A stretch of 64,000 nt of DNA, taken from assembly GCA_947247005.1 (NCBI GenBank), contig OX365946.1, forward strand, positions 3,852,453 through 3,916,452, in the 5' to 3' direction. Made by a program: the position numbers and the translations under genes. Shown here one piece after another: positions 45,831-57,312 of this stretch. The stretch's first letter is position 1; every line of letters begins with the position of its first letter. The notes under the pieces are model-generated. The model made no database searches. It saw only the letters and a list, made by a program, of their open reading frames with translations, and was not told where the DNA came from. Source of the stretch: Spisula solida (Eukaryota > Mollusca > Bivalvia > Venerida > Mactridae).

Positions 45831-46832
45831 TAAAGGGTGTAAAGAAAGGTCGCTCCGGTTTTTGAAAAGCTTTTGCACACAAAACAAATAAATATATTTG
45901 CACCAAATTTTGCATTCAGTCTTCTGATACAATGACATCATTATGTGCAACAGTTTTAGCTTATTTGACTGTCAATATTTTTTCAAACGCAATGAATAAA
46001 TGTGTTGATTTTGTTTCGAAGATGACGTCAACGACGTCGTGGCCGGGTAAAATTCGAAATACTCCCTTTGTTATCCACTCACTGTATAGTTTAGTATGTT
46101 TTAAACTTGTATTGAACTAAACTAATATTTAACTTTATATAAGAACAAATCATCATCCAAGTTATGAGGCTGTAAGAGTATTCGTTTCGCAAATAAATGC
46201 ATTTTGTTCTCCCATATACGTGTTTTTTTCAAAATGACATGTTTTTGTCTATTCCGGCGTTTCTTTATTTTTGTAGTTATTTAGTTACTATTTGTTTGAA
46301 AACTGAGGTACGTCTTCCCCAATGTCTTTTGATGTTCGTAGAAGTTGTTCGTGTAATTTTCGGCCGTTATTTTATACACAGTCGTTTATTTGCTTAACCC
46401 TACTCTCAATTTTCGCTTGACGTTTACGTCACGTCACGTTCGACAAAATCGATACCATGTACTAGCAAATTCATAGTTGTGCTCCAATTGTATAAGTATT
46501 CGTCTTTTTCCCATCGATAATTTAAGTATCAGGTATTTTTTAACAATATGAATGTCTAAAATGCCTAAATCTGGCTATGTTTCATTTTTGCAATAATTTC
46601 TGTTTGTCGACTCTTCTATAAATGGCAGTCGACGTAACGTTAAAGTAAATTTACGTCCGCGTTCTATAAATCCATGGCAACGGTGCCTGTCAGAACGGAA
46701 TCCAAGCAAAAATAATCCACAGTTCGTAAATTTAGTACTGTTCACTTTTTTCCAAATTTCGTAATATTTTGCTTGGTAAAAAAAAAATACGCCATACTTT
46801 CTGACCGGAACGAACTTTCTTTACACCCTTTA
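45831..46832. mobile_element. 1-kb MITE, TIR AAGGGTGTAAAGAAAG, TA target
   Basis: AAGGGTGTAAAGAAAGGTCG on the left pairs with the right end in inverted form (CTTTCTTTACACCCTT). About 27 bases match with two differences, through CTCCGGT. TA lies outside both ends. The interior has GATGACGTCAACGACGTC and CATGGCAACGG and no credible ORF; short ORFs at 45932-46120 and 46197-46397 are unrecognised. It is a Tc1/mariner-like non-autonomous element by its ends and target. Confidence 0.75.
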
Positions 46833-46974
46833 TATGCACTATGGTATGTTGTCTTCGTACATTGTCATCATACGATGATGATTGGTATATAAATAGTACA
46901 ACCATCAGTTATTGACAACGAATAAATCACAATCATAATGCACCATTCATTGTATCGTAGTAGAGAAGATATGT

Positions 46975-48332
46975 TGAAACAATAATTTTCACAGGGAGCA
47001 CGAAATGTCTATAAACGTTTGGGGACTCTTGTAGAGACTTGAGAAGCGTTAGCAGTACAAACAAAACGTACCATTATTACAACACTACAGCTCAAAGCAC
47101 ATTACTAATGAATGAAGAGTGTTACATGTATTACATCAAACAAATACGAATATATTTCCCAGAGGCGATAAAAGTGACTGCAGCAGCCGTGGGATGCAGA
47201 CATCGTTTTATCGCCGATTATATGTGACAGATATACAGATATTGTTTAAAATAATTGCGTGTCGACCAACGAGTGGTATCAATTTATTTAGATTGCAATG
47301 AAAGTTTCAATGGAATTGCATGTTTGTGGTACAAATACATTGTGCTATATGTAATATAATTATAGCTATTGATTTGGTAAGTTGATAAAGCTTTGACAGT
47401 TGCTTGTCACAGTTTTAACACCCACAGATTCATTTCAGGGAATAAACGAAATTTGGAGGCAGGATCCCTTACTCAGAACAGAACAGAACAGTAAAACACC
47501 ATTTCTCCGTTACGCTACTCAAACTTTCAAACGGCTGGAATTCCTTTTTGCTGGGACACAGACAGACTGGCATACGTGATCCAAATAGAGCTGCTATAGT
47601 TTCCAGTTATACAAAAAACAAATAAATCGTCTAAAGCAGTTGTTATGTTTGCGAATTTGGAATTATAGGGAATTGCCAGAATAAACCAAATAAACCGATA
47701 TTTTCTCCAGCGTAAATTTCGGGATCAAATGAATGTTACAAAGAACAGCAGTTTGTTAGGTTTCAGGTAAAAAATGTGCCATATTGCACAAATATAGTTA
47801 GTGGCAAGGGAAGTGCTCCTTTCTCAGCTTGAGCGTCGAAGGTCAAATGATTTAATAGCTTTTTATAGACATATTTTTACTAGCGTTCTTAGCCACAACT
47901 TACGTCGCATACTGTGACATACATGTATGTATTTAACAAGTAGTTTGTTGCTTTCATATCAGCATTCAAGTTCCTTGCGATAAGAAATGGTCATTATATA
48001 ACCAAATGAAATCTTACCAAAGAAGCTTTGTTTCTAATTGAAGACACTATTGATGACGAACATATACAGTAAAATCCACTCTCGCTTATTTGGTTCATAA
48101 GCTACGCATCAACGGTTTATGTGCGTTTGCTTTTGAACAAACTTGTACATGTATTGCAGGACAAAGCCCTGTTAATGAAAATATAACCTGAACAAGGGTT
48201 ATTGATTGAAAGCTGAGTACTACATGTAATTGACGTAAACTATCAATAAAATTATGGTATTTTGCAACGAAATATATAAACATGTCTTCGTCGGTCATAT
48301 ATATGTTTACTGTTATATAATGTACAAGTAAA
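46975..48332 (+). repeat. Dispersed family B, longest copy
   Basis: Landmarks in order are ACAAACAAAACGTACCATTA, TACAACACTACAGCTCAAAG, GAGTGTTACATGTATTACAT, ATCGCCGATTATATGTGACAG, TACAGTAAAATCCACTCTCG, GGTTCATAAGCTACGCATC, TGTATTGCAGGACAAAGC and ATGTCTTCGTCGGTCATAT. All appear in the same order, reversed, at 63.2-64.0 kb, where the middle is shorter. Overlapping 60-codon ORFs at 47039-47301 show no known protein. Confidence 0.65.
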
Positions 48333-48637
48333 CTGCCCACCAAAAATAAGTATACAGAGGTAATTTCACAATTTAACCATCTGTAATATCACTATTTGCA
48401 GAAGCAACACTATTGTTGACGAGGTGGACTATTTTGTTTGTTAAGTGTAAAGACCATTCATTGACTGGTACTTTAGGTGCAAAATATAAAATTTCTTTGT
48501 CTGACTTAAAAGGTAAATTTGTCATAAAAAGGAAAATTCAGGCTTTTGAATCACATGATTATCTTAATTTAGAAAAAAATCGTCTTTACTTCTATCACTT
48601 TTTTTACTCTTTGAGTAACTGTTGTTTAGAAACTAGT

Positions 48638-48898
48638 TTTATCACATAACCTGCGGTCCAGGAGTGCCGTAAAGCCGTGCCGTAAATATCGTTCGGCACT
48701 CCCAGACCGTGCAATAAATATTTAAATTAGCTTGGCGTGACGTTAGCCAATCCATGCATTGATCCGTCAATGACGTCAGGATAATATCAACGTCGCCATG
48801 ACGTCGCGCTAATTGTACCGCTGAATTGGGCTGAAACGTATGCGGCGTACATCATCCTTTTGACCAATAGTGAGCGTTTCCTAAGGTTATGTGATAAA
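48638..48898 (-). mobile_element. 261-bp MITE, inverted copy of 39885-40146
   Basis: TTTATCACATAACCT and AGGTTATGTGATAAA form its ends. GGAGTGCCG...CGGCACTCC lies near the left end here, the mirror of the other copy. By eye the two copies agree over nearly the whole length. Confidence 0.75.
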
Positions 48899-48917
48899 TA
48901 GAATCTTGCATTCGTGT

Positions 48918-49027
48918 TCATTACATACGAGTTTTATTAAACTCGTCGAAAAAAACAATATGACACTCGGCAAAGCCTCGTGTCATATCATTTTGTCCAC
49001 TCGTTTAATAAAACTCGTATGTAATGA
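48918..49027. mobile_element. Palindrome with CTCGGCAAAGCCTCG loop
   Basis: TCATTACATACGAGTTTTAT pairs with ATAAAACTCGTATGTAATGA. The centre is CTCGGCAAAGCCTCG inside ATGACAC...GTGTCAT. It is followed by CACTCATGCAATATCCTCTA, a tail shared with the palindrome at 18424-18551. The palindrome and the TTTATC MITE are adjacent here and at 39767-40146, so they may be one composite element. Confidence 0.7.
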
Positions 49028-49204
49028 TCACTCATGCAATATCCTCTATATATGTGTGACCGTCGGATAAACATATAATGAAAAATTGAACAAAGTTTAA
49101 TTTTGCAAATGTACATTTAATTTTGGTGGGCACTGTATATTGGTACACCTTGTCAAAAAGACTTGCAAGACTTAATGTTTGGTAATTTATCACATTCCGC
49201 AGCA

Positions 49205-50180
49205 GTCCTGTATAGACTGTATCGAAAAGTTATAAAATATTTGTGCGATTTGAAGCTAGATATACACTACACGTGACCTTCTGTGCCATGTTCATTATTC
49301 CCTTTGATCAGACAGACCAAACTCAATAAACCAGTAAATTAATGGAATCAAGCGAATTGTGATAAGGTCATTGGTTAATAAACTTACTTCATTGACTGTA
49401 GCTTTGGCCAAGGATCTTTAATGTTATGGCTGACCTTGACACGTAGATAACCCCTATCGAGTATGAGGTATTCATGTTGAATATCGACTTGAATTTTAGA
49501 ATGTTACTAAATCATGCTTCTGTTTAAGATCTCGAAACGCATTGGTGCTGTTGTTTGTGAATGATCGGTCAAACTTAAATTACTATTTTGCCGCAATGGA
49601 AATATATTTTGTTTATCAAACATATCTTGTTCATTTCGTGTTGATTTAAATATTGAGGGTTTTTTTAAATTAAACGGGCATGCCCAGAAATTGAAGTGTC
49701 TTGGTTAGCATACAACAAAATTGCCTGTATCACTTGTTCAACCAACTATTACCGAAAAGTCAAAGAAGAATTGGACTTAAAAATTTACTCTATAACGCGC
49801 GTCGATATTTTGTATATCGATTTTATTAAGAGGTTATCAACTTTTTATTGACGACAACGATAAATAGTTATTTGTGAAAAAAATGTTTAAAACGAGCTGG
49901 TTATTTCTTAATTTTTTTACAGGGTTCTCATTATTTGACTTAGGTATTAAAATAATACCAATTTGATTGCAACATTTTGTATTCGAGACACTTCAGTACC
50001 AAGGCATGCCCCTTGAAGTCATTAAATATATATTTTGTTTAACTGAACATACTTCTTTAATTATTGAATCTCTGTTTATAATGTTTGGCTGACAAATAGT
50101 ATTTATACTCATTGTGATTAAAATACAACAGAAAATATATTTAAAAGTCACATTATTACTTTAGTCACATACTAATGAGA
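49205..50180 (-). repeat. Dispersed family C, inverted copy
   Basis: Reverse complement of 34816-35525 with divergence. Landmarks are GACCTTCTGTGCC, TGATAAGGTCATTGGTTAAT, ACTGTAGCTTTGGCCAAGG, AACCCCTATCGAGTATGAG, TTCATGTTGAATATCGACTT and ATACTAATGAGACATAGATA. It carries about 250 bases (about 49670-49990) not obvious in the other copies. No ORF is recognised. Confidence 0.7.
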
Positions 50181-50440
50181 CATAGATACACCTTTTCATG
50201 CCCTTATTTTTAATGAGTGTGTATACTGTTTTGCACAAGTTGGTCGGTCGATAGACCAAATGATGGACGTTCAATAACACAATATTACCATAGGATCTTT
50301 AAACTTAACATGGGAGATTGGTCATCATCAGTAGATAACCCCCATTGATTTTGATGTCAAAGGTCAATGGCACGCACCTTTACCATTTATGACTATTGGG
50401 CTGCTATGGGGGCATACGAGTTTTACAAACTTCACTTCTC
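50181..50440. other. Intergenic, family C flank
   Basis: Short AT-rich flank with AACCCCCATTGATTTTGATG, resembling the AACCCCTATCGAGTATGAG stretch of family C. Possibly a second, more decayed fragment. Confidence 0.3.
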
Positions 50441-50809
50441 TTGTTCAGTTGATCTTTTCAGAAAACGATTTTAACTTCGTTGGCTATAGATAATGCTATC
50501 ACAAAAAGAGAGTTCACGATTTGATACAAAGATCTTCAGACATAGCATGCGTTTAGCCATTAATAACAATGTGTGTTGACTAGTTATATGTTGATGGAAC
50601 TGCACAATGGTATATGTCACATGGTAGTACGGGCACGTGATAGAATAAAACGACACTAAATTGCAACTATATTTCTGATTCAATTGGTAGTATGTCACGA
50701 TATTTCAAAGCGAAAACTGCATTATTAAATATTTTTTCTCAGATTGTCTGTAATAAAATAAAGAGCAATGTCGGTGACACAAAGTAGAAATGTCGAATAT
50801 CCACCTCCA

Positions 50810-50945
50810 CCAACGTTAAAAGCCAGCAATTACCAAATGGTGGAAATGACTTAGATGAAAAAACTTACAGAAATGAATCCAAACTATTTCAAGATTTATA
50901 CTAATGCCAGTGTGACAAATTGAACAATTACTAAAGACATGCTTT
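50810..50945 (+). repeat. Dispersed family D, uninterrupted ('empty site') copy
   Basis: AACGTTAAAAGCCAGCAATT, GGTGGAAATGACTTAGATG, then AAAAACTTACAGAAATGAATCC and TTCAAGATTTATACTAATGCC run continuously. The same landmarks at 28590-28990 are separated by 277 bases. Confidence 0.6.
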
Positions 50946-51006
50946 TCTAGCGTTGTGCGCATTTCACTGTATGTACCCACAACTACTTCGTAAGTTTATT
51001 ATCATT

Positions 51007-51437
51007 GTGTGGTTTAGAGAAGTTCAACCTACAAATTGGAGCAAATGATGAAATATACGAATTCAGCATTTACTGACAAAACCACAATATAAATCATTCC
51101 GAAGATGAAATATTAAGTGCGTTGCATTTTTCATTTGATTCTAATAACAACAGTGCAGACCTGTCTTATACATCTCAATCATATTTTGAAATTATACAGT
51201 AAAAAGTAATAACTATTTTAAAAGTTTGCCATCAAAACAGCGTGGAAAATTTAGATGCCATCACGAATCATAATTCATGACAATGGCCTACATTAGATCC
51301 AATACTTTGATCAAATGTCTTAAATGTATTAAAGTCAATTTTTGAAATTGGAAAATAAGACAAAAAGCGTAATTTTATCTCGCATATATCACTGTACAAT
51401 GATTTATTATCGTATTTGTTTCTAGGAGATGATTACT
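51007..51437 (+). repeat. Dispersed family H, plus-strand copy
   Basis: GTGGTTTAGAGAAGTTCAACC, CTACAAATTGGAGCAAATGA, TTTACTGACAAAACCACAAT, TTGATTCTAATAACAAC, TTTTTGAAATTGGAAAATAAG and TTCTAGGAGATGATTAC match the reverse complement of 56590-57030. Confidence 0.7.
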
Positions 51438-52874
51438 TTATGAATGTTCTCTTACCTTCGTCGACTTTGCTTATTGCATTTTCCAAGTTAATTTTTTTTA
51501 TGTAGATCCTATATATTGTAATTTTATGTTAAAATAGTACGGCATCAATTGTACTTCTTATGACGTCACTTTTTGTTTTATATTTCTATATACCTGACGA
51601 ATATATTTATATATGAGCCGATATCCAGGAAAATCGGGTTTAGTGACATTGTATTCGTATTAATGTTATTATAATAGGTTAAATTAAAGCACCGATAGTG
51701 ATGATGGAAGGCGATCTGGTTGCTGTTACTTATGCTTAACCCGAATTTACACGTTTAAATGTTTTCTTACTGCCGATCTTGTCCTAAATGTCAAAAAAGG
51801 CATATATGCGACTATATAGGCATTATGGGTGTCTAAACAATAGTCAAAAGGGGCATATTATTTTATGGAATACACGTATTGCATGCGTATATCAAAAGTG
51901 GCTTTGAAATAGTACTAAGCGCTTATTTATCAGATTCTACATAACCGTCACTTAATTAATATTTCCCACAGCGTGAGACAGTCTATAGAAAGCTGCTAGG
52001 ATAGCAACACCATATGATTGCATAACGGTACTTTGCAGACAATATACAATTCATTGATATAATCATCACTTGATCGTGGTCTGAAGCAGGTTTAACACTC
52101 CTATATTCTAAAACTAGCTACATCCGGAACCTGGAATACAAATTCTAAAATAGCTATACAGCCGGGACATTTGATGAACACGTTATTTTCATTTTACGAA
52201 ACAAGTTCGATATCATCCCGGCAGAGTAAATATCTGCAAAAATATAGATTTAACGAACAGTTTCACAATAATTGTTGATCTTAGAATTAACAAATGTTGT
52301 TGATTGAATTAAATCAGTTTAAAAATCTGGAGAAAAAAAAGTATGAAGTAGTTTTGGGAATGTTGACAGTTTCTGGAACTACTTGAATGCGGATCCACAT
52401 TGTTAAGCCAAAAGGCGTTCAGGTTGCATTAAGAAATGGGCAATGATCGTATTAAGAGGCTAACGCCTCCCAAACACATCTTAAATGAGAAAAAAAGCAA
52501 GCTTTTTTATATAATTTTATGTCCTTGGATAATATAGAACTATGTCTTAGATTTATTTTTTCTCACGAATTATGTTAAAATTTCTTCTGTCGTTGCTATG
52601 GAGACCAATTGCTGAAGAGTATCCATATTGAGAAAACAATGGGTAAGTGGTTAAAAACAATAGCTTCATTTGTTTGAAAGCTAAAATTCACGATTTAGAT
52701 ATGATTTTTTAAATAAGGAATATCATTCTAAAATGTTATACAATTTTGAAATATTTACGTCAAGAACGCATCATATATTTATTTATGAACATTGAATAGC
52801 GTTTACGACGTCACTAACAAAGTAGGCGAGTTTGCTTGGTTTTAAAAGTCTGTAACTTTGTAATTTGATATTAC
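51438..52874. other. Intergenic, no gene seen
   Basis: AT-rich. No open frame longer than 59 codons, no arrays, no inverted repeats seen. Confidence 0.4.
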
Positions 52875-53010
52875 AGTTTGTTAAAATATTCAAAAGAATC
52901 TTTTTTTCTAAAGCTATATTATCATGAGTTTCATAAGTTAAATTATTCATAAACTGTTCAAAAGAATATTTCTTTCTAAAGCTTTATTATCATGAGTTTC
53001 ATAAGTAGCG
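52875..53010. repeat. 68-base direct tandem duplication
   Basis: Two copies of TTCAAAAGAATMTTTYTTTC...TATTATCATGAGTTTCATAAG start at about 52890 and 52958. They differ at only a few bases, so the duplication looks fairly recent. Confidence 0.7.
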
Positions 53011-54880
53011 GCGTTTTAGTTTCTGGATTATTTAAATGCATAACTAATACCTCCGAACTCATCAAAGTGATCAATGACCCCAGAAATCAATGAAACATGT
53101 GTTTGAGGTTCGCAATTAATAATTTGCACGACACGTGGAATTAGAATCTATAAAAAACTAAGTTTAACATAACTGAAGTTTTTCACAGGAACTTAGTATA
53201 CTATGGCTTATGTACAGCGCCAACACCTACCATCTAACATATGATGCATTTGAACACTCAGCTATAGCTAAAATCGGAAATGCAAATAACAAATACATGT
53301 ATCAATGTGACTACACCACACAACCAAAGTAGGTATTGTTGTAATATACACGATTGTACGTTTGTTATCCTTAAAATGATATGTTTCTAAATATGTTCAA
53401 TTTCATTAGAAGTTTTGATGGGAGTTTACACAATGAGTCAGGTAATAAAAGCAAAAGAACAACATAATTATAGACCAGAGAATTTGACACGACTCTCTTT
53501 CTTCAAATGCGTATTTTTAACAGCTGATATGTTGTTTATATATATAGTCCCGTTTGTATGTTTTCATAATCACCAAGTATCACGAAGGCGCTCAAGAAGT
53601 AATACAAACACAAATAAACCTAAAGGGCCATTATTGCACGATTTGCTCGCGGAAATTTATATATTCAACACAAGAACAGAGTAAAAATGTCATGCATAAA
53701 GATCAGGATTATGTCAAATTCTCTGAGCTATATACCGGTGCGATTTCCCGATTGCGTTGGGTAATGTGGTTTTCCACATAGGATTACATTTATATATGAT
53801 AGTTGGAATGATAAATGCTAGTTGACAATGGTAATATTAATTCCTGAAGTACTCGGATTCGTTAATGACTTTTTAAATGTAGCCTATGCTCGAAAGTATA
53901 CGACCCCCTCGCATAGATGTCCCTGTAGAAGGATACTTTCCTAAATCACCTGACCGCTTCTGTCTGATGGTCTGCTATGGCAATTTCCCTTGTGGAGGTA
54001 GGTAGATGGTCTTTGCACTGGCTCCGTTAACTTCTGGTTGAACTTCGTCGGTTATTGATGTTGGTAGGAAAGTGAGATAATCTTATCATTCATAGCATAT
54101 AGTATTTTACGTTCCTTCGTATATTGGCTGGTATGGTGTAGTGTGTCGAAAACACAACGAATTGTGCACAGCGCGGTGCAACAATGTTGGAAACACACCG
54201 GAACACACCCAGACTTCTATAACAATGGCGAGCGTCATACACATTGGGATAAAATTGGAATGATCGTACCAAAACGAACGTGCAACATCGTGACAAAATC
54301 ACTGATGCATGTACTAACCTATACATCTTGAGGAAATGTATGATATAGTGATAAATCGTGATGAAATCGTAGTACATCTGAACGAACTGTGTTCTTAAGT
54401 CTACAAAGATCCCGTACGGTGAAGCATCCAGATCAAGGTTGAATCGCAACAATCGACGCCAAATTTTTGACTGGCAAACGTTTTGCCATGATGCTTACGA
54501 TTCCACTACGTGTCCCCAAGATCATCATGATTCCACGACCTCCAACGACTACCCACGCTCATCGCGATACTTACCGATCGTGGGCATCGTGGCAGAATGT
54601 AATTGCAGTATAGCTTAAGATTCACATGTACATGTTCTGTATTTATTTTGGAAAATGAGAATTTTGGGCTTTATATATGTGTAGGAGGTATGATCAATAA
54701 ATACGGTCATGGGGTACGTGGAAATAATCAATAACACATTCAAGTACTTCTGGAATTGATATGATACTTAACTAGCATTATCATTCGAATTATTATATAA
54801 CTACGCCTCCTATTTGAAAAACCACATACGCCAACACCGTTTGGAGATCGCACCGGTAGTTTTCGGTTGTTTTGTTTGCT
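53011..54880. other. Intergenic, no gene confirmed
   Basis: Contains an unrecognised 89-codon ORF (53415-53684) with an overlapping ORF on the same strand, and an unrecognised 120-codon minus-strand ORF (54090-54452). The stretch 54200-54600 repeats ATCGTG/CATCGTG-type words and looks like old repeat rather than gene. No splice-consistent structure was found. Confidence 0.4.
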
Positions 54881-55285
54881 TCCAGTTCTGACTCATATAA
54901 ACAGGTAAATATCGATCAAATCAACTGAACTTTAGGCAAAATGTTATTGTATGCATTATCTCCACCAGGGAGTGACATCATCCATGAAGTTTTCTTAAAA
55001 TATGAGCAGTGGTTCTTCAAAATTAGCGCGGACAAGAATAAAGTATATAGTTACAGTGCAAATCGTCCAAGGGACATAGATGTGTGAATAATCAGTGAAC
55101 CAGAACGTGCCGACAATATTCGCATCTCCACTTGTTTAAGTGATGGTAAAATCTGACCAGTGGTTCTTGAGAAATAGCCCAGAAAAAAGGTGGGACGGAC
55201 GGATGCACATAAGCACGGACGGACATTTGGGTGACTATATGCGCCTCAGAATTTCTTCTGGGAGCATAAACACTTAATGTACGAA
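54881..55285 (+). repeat. Bivalve-type interspersed repeat
   Basis: Two related halves each contain GAGCAGTGGTTCTT or GACCAGTGGTTCTTGAG. The end has GGGACGGACGGATGCACATA, GACGGACATTTGGGTGACTA and TTCTTCTGGGAGCATAAA. This arrangement is typical of short mollusc repeats. Confidence 0.65.
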
Positions 55286-55358
55286 CTTATATCACTTTGC
55301 ACACTTTTAAACACGGGTGGTCATCACTTGACTTCGTCGTGTATGTTAAACGAACATT

Positions 55359-55775
55359 CAGCCTCGGTAAGTACCTATTTTTCTTGAAGTTATATGTCTT
55401 ACAGCCTCGATATCAAAACCTCACATAGCCTATCATATGCGCAATGCTTTTTTTCGAACGTTAGAACTTAGTTTTGCCTCATGATGTGAATATATTTCGA
55501 GAACACTCGTTGAATTTGATCCAGAGTTTCGGTGCAAGGCCGGTATGTTGCACGCATCGTATAAATTGTTGTCGAATTATCGACAAATAAGGCTCTCTGC
55601 TACGAAAAAGGTATAAAATTATATAAAATGTTTGATTATATCGTGAACGAAACATGTACGGATTTATACGAGGTAATATTCGTTGTAACGAACGTTTTTG
55701 ATAGGCTATGTGAGGTTTTGAAATCGAGGTTGTAAGACATATAACTTCAAGAAAAATAGGTACTTACCGAGGCTG
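55359..55775. mobile_element. Foldback MITE with 77-bp near-perfect inverted repeats
   Basis: CAGCCTCGGTAAGTACCTAT at 55359 begins an arm whose mirror ends at 55775. The 77-base arms (55359-55435 and 55699-55775) differ at only two positions. The interior of about 263 bases is non-coding. No target duplication is clear. The very high arm identity suggests it is young or recently gene-converted. Confidence 0.75.
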
Positions 55776-56032
55776 TGTTAAAGGTAACTACCTAAAGTGG
55801 CTGTACTCGATGTAGATTAACTTAGGTAATATGTGTGAACTATGCTGTAATTTTCATTATACTATTAATAACCATGTACATGTTATACGTGTAGATGAAA
55901 TTGTGTTACTCGTGTATACTCAAAATAAAGATCGAGTAAAACAATTGTACCTACAGGTATACTTTGAATTATGCTCACAGGGAAAATTAGACATGCCGAA
56001 CGGTGTAGACTCAATAAATAAAGTATTAATTG

Positions 56033-56078
56033 TTACTATTACTATTATTGTTATTATCATTATTATTATTAAAAGTAT
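56033..56078. repeat. (ATT)n-type microsatellite
   Basis: A run of TTATTRTTATTATCATTATT-type trinucleotides, slightly interrupted. It also opens a plus-strand ORF of 107 codons, which is not thought to be a gene. Confidence 0.75.
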
Positions 56079-56589
56079 CATTATTATACTTATTTGCACA
56101 TACTTATTTTCGATTTTTGCGATAGCAGAGTGGTCACATGTTTCACATTGTTAGACCATGTCGCCGTACAGTACTACGTTCCTGGAAAACAACTTAAATT
56201 CTGTTCTGTATTTGACTATATTTGCCGAAATCTCATGCATATTGTTCAGTGAATTTTTGCGTCAGTGATCATCACTTCGAGGATTTCAAGGACGTTTACA
56301 ATAGATTTAGCTAAATAAATACAGAAACTAATTTGCTAGGTGTGTTTTATTTTATTAGCGACACAACACTAGAACACATTTATGTGTTATCATAAGGCAT
56401 ATATAAATATAGAACAGAAGGTTACGCCATCAACATGTAACCCCTTGGGCGCCAAATTAAAGAAGCACAATTGTTTGCGTACTACTGTTACATAAGATAA
56501 CAATGTACTGTACGTATTGGATCTACAAATGACACAAACTCACTGGGAAACGTAACAAAGTCAAATAAGGTAAGAGTACATTCAAAACA
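56079..56589. other. Intergenic, no feature seen
   Basis: AT-rich, nothing recognisable. Confidence 0.4.
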
Positions 56590-57030
56590 AAATCATCTCC
56601 TAGACATAATTACCATTGTAAAGGGATATATGTGAGATAAAAGTACGCTTTGTGTCATCTGTTTTCCAATTTTAAAAGTTGTCTTCAACGCATTCAAGAT
56701 GTTGGATTTAATGAAGACCATTAAATATTCATATAGAAACTAGCTGCGCACAAATAATGATCCCTGACAGCATTTGAATGTTTCATGCCGTTTTGGCGGA
56801 GACCGTTTAAAAGAGCTATTATCTTTCCCGGTATAAACACGAAATATGATGGAGATTAATAGGTCAGCATTGTTGTTGTTATTAGAATCAGATGAAGAAC
56901 ATGAATTATTAGCACGAAATGTACTTAAGACTTCATATACGGGATGATTTATACCGTTGTTTTGTCAGTAAATACCGTATTTATTTAATTGATAATTTCC
57001 TCCAATTTGTAGGTTCTCTAAACCACAAAT
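56590..57030 (-). repeat. Dispersed family H, inverted copy
   Basis: Reverse complement of 51007-51437: AATCATCTCCTAGACATAAT, TTTCCAATTTTAAAAGTTGT, TTGTTATTAGAATCAGATGA, TGTTTTGTCAGTAAATACCG, TCCAATTTGTAGGTTCTCTA and AACCACAAATT occur in mirrored order. Confidence 0.7.
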
Positions 57031-57248
57031 TAAGACAGAGACGTACCTAAAAGTAGTTTTAGGAATGTTCAGTATATGCACCAAACGAACTCAAACTATG
57101 GTTCTTTTCAACTAAATAAAAAGATACCGTCAATCTGAAGGTGTTATTCTCGAAAGAAATACTTAAATCATACTTTATTGGAATGCAACTAAAGAATGTC
57201 GTTCAAATAGCTCACTTCTGCTATGGTCTATGCATTAAGTAGAATTTC
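57031..57248. other. Intergenic, no feature seen
   Basis: AT-rich, nothing recognisable. Confidence 0.4.
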
Positions 57249-57249
57249 C

Positions 57250-57312
57250 TTCCAGATAGCGTAGTGGTTGAATGTCCGCATTGTGTGAAGGATGTCTACT
57301 GTTCCATCCAAG
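57250..57312 (+). repeat. tRNA-like SINE head
   Basis: GATAGCGTAGTGGTTGAATG gives an A-box (TAGCGTAGTGG at 57258-57268). GTCTACTGTTCCATCC ends in a decayed B-box. TAGCGTAGTGGTT is a frequent opening of tRNA-derived SINEs. Confidence 0.45.

Larger units (their letters stand above)
48333..49133. mobile_element. 800-bp element, TIR TGCCCACCAAAA, with nested insertion
   Basis: TGCCCACCAAAA on the left (about 48334) and TTTTGGTGGGCA on the right (about 49122) are perfect 12-base inverted repeats, each with similar outer bases (ACTG / CACTG). Between them lie a 78-codon ORF (48413-48649, unrecognised) and, from 48638, a second MITE followed by a palindrome. The element interrupts or abuts the family B copy. 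Confidence 0.55.

Noticed and set aside
53415..53781. Two overlapping ORFs with a CTIC motif
   Set aside because: A single CxxC pair in a short unrecognised frame is not enough for a zinc finger gene.
54090..54452. 120-codon minus-strand ORF
   Set aside because: No recognisable domain, no splice or promoter context, and it lies in sequence that looks like decayed repeat.
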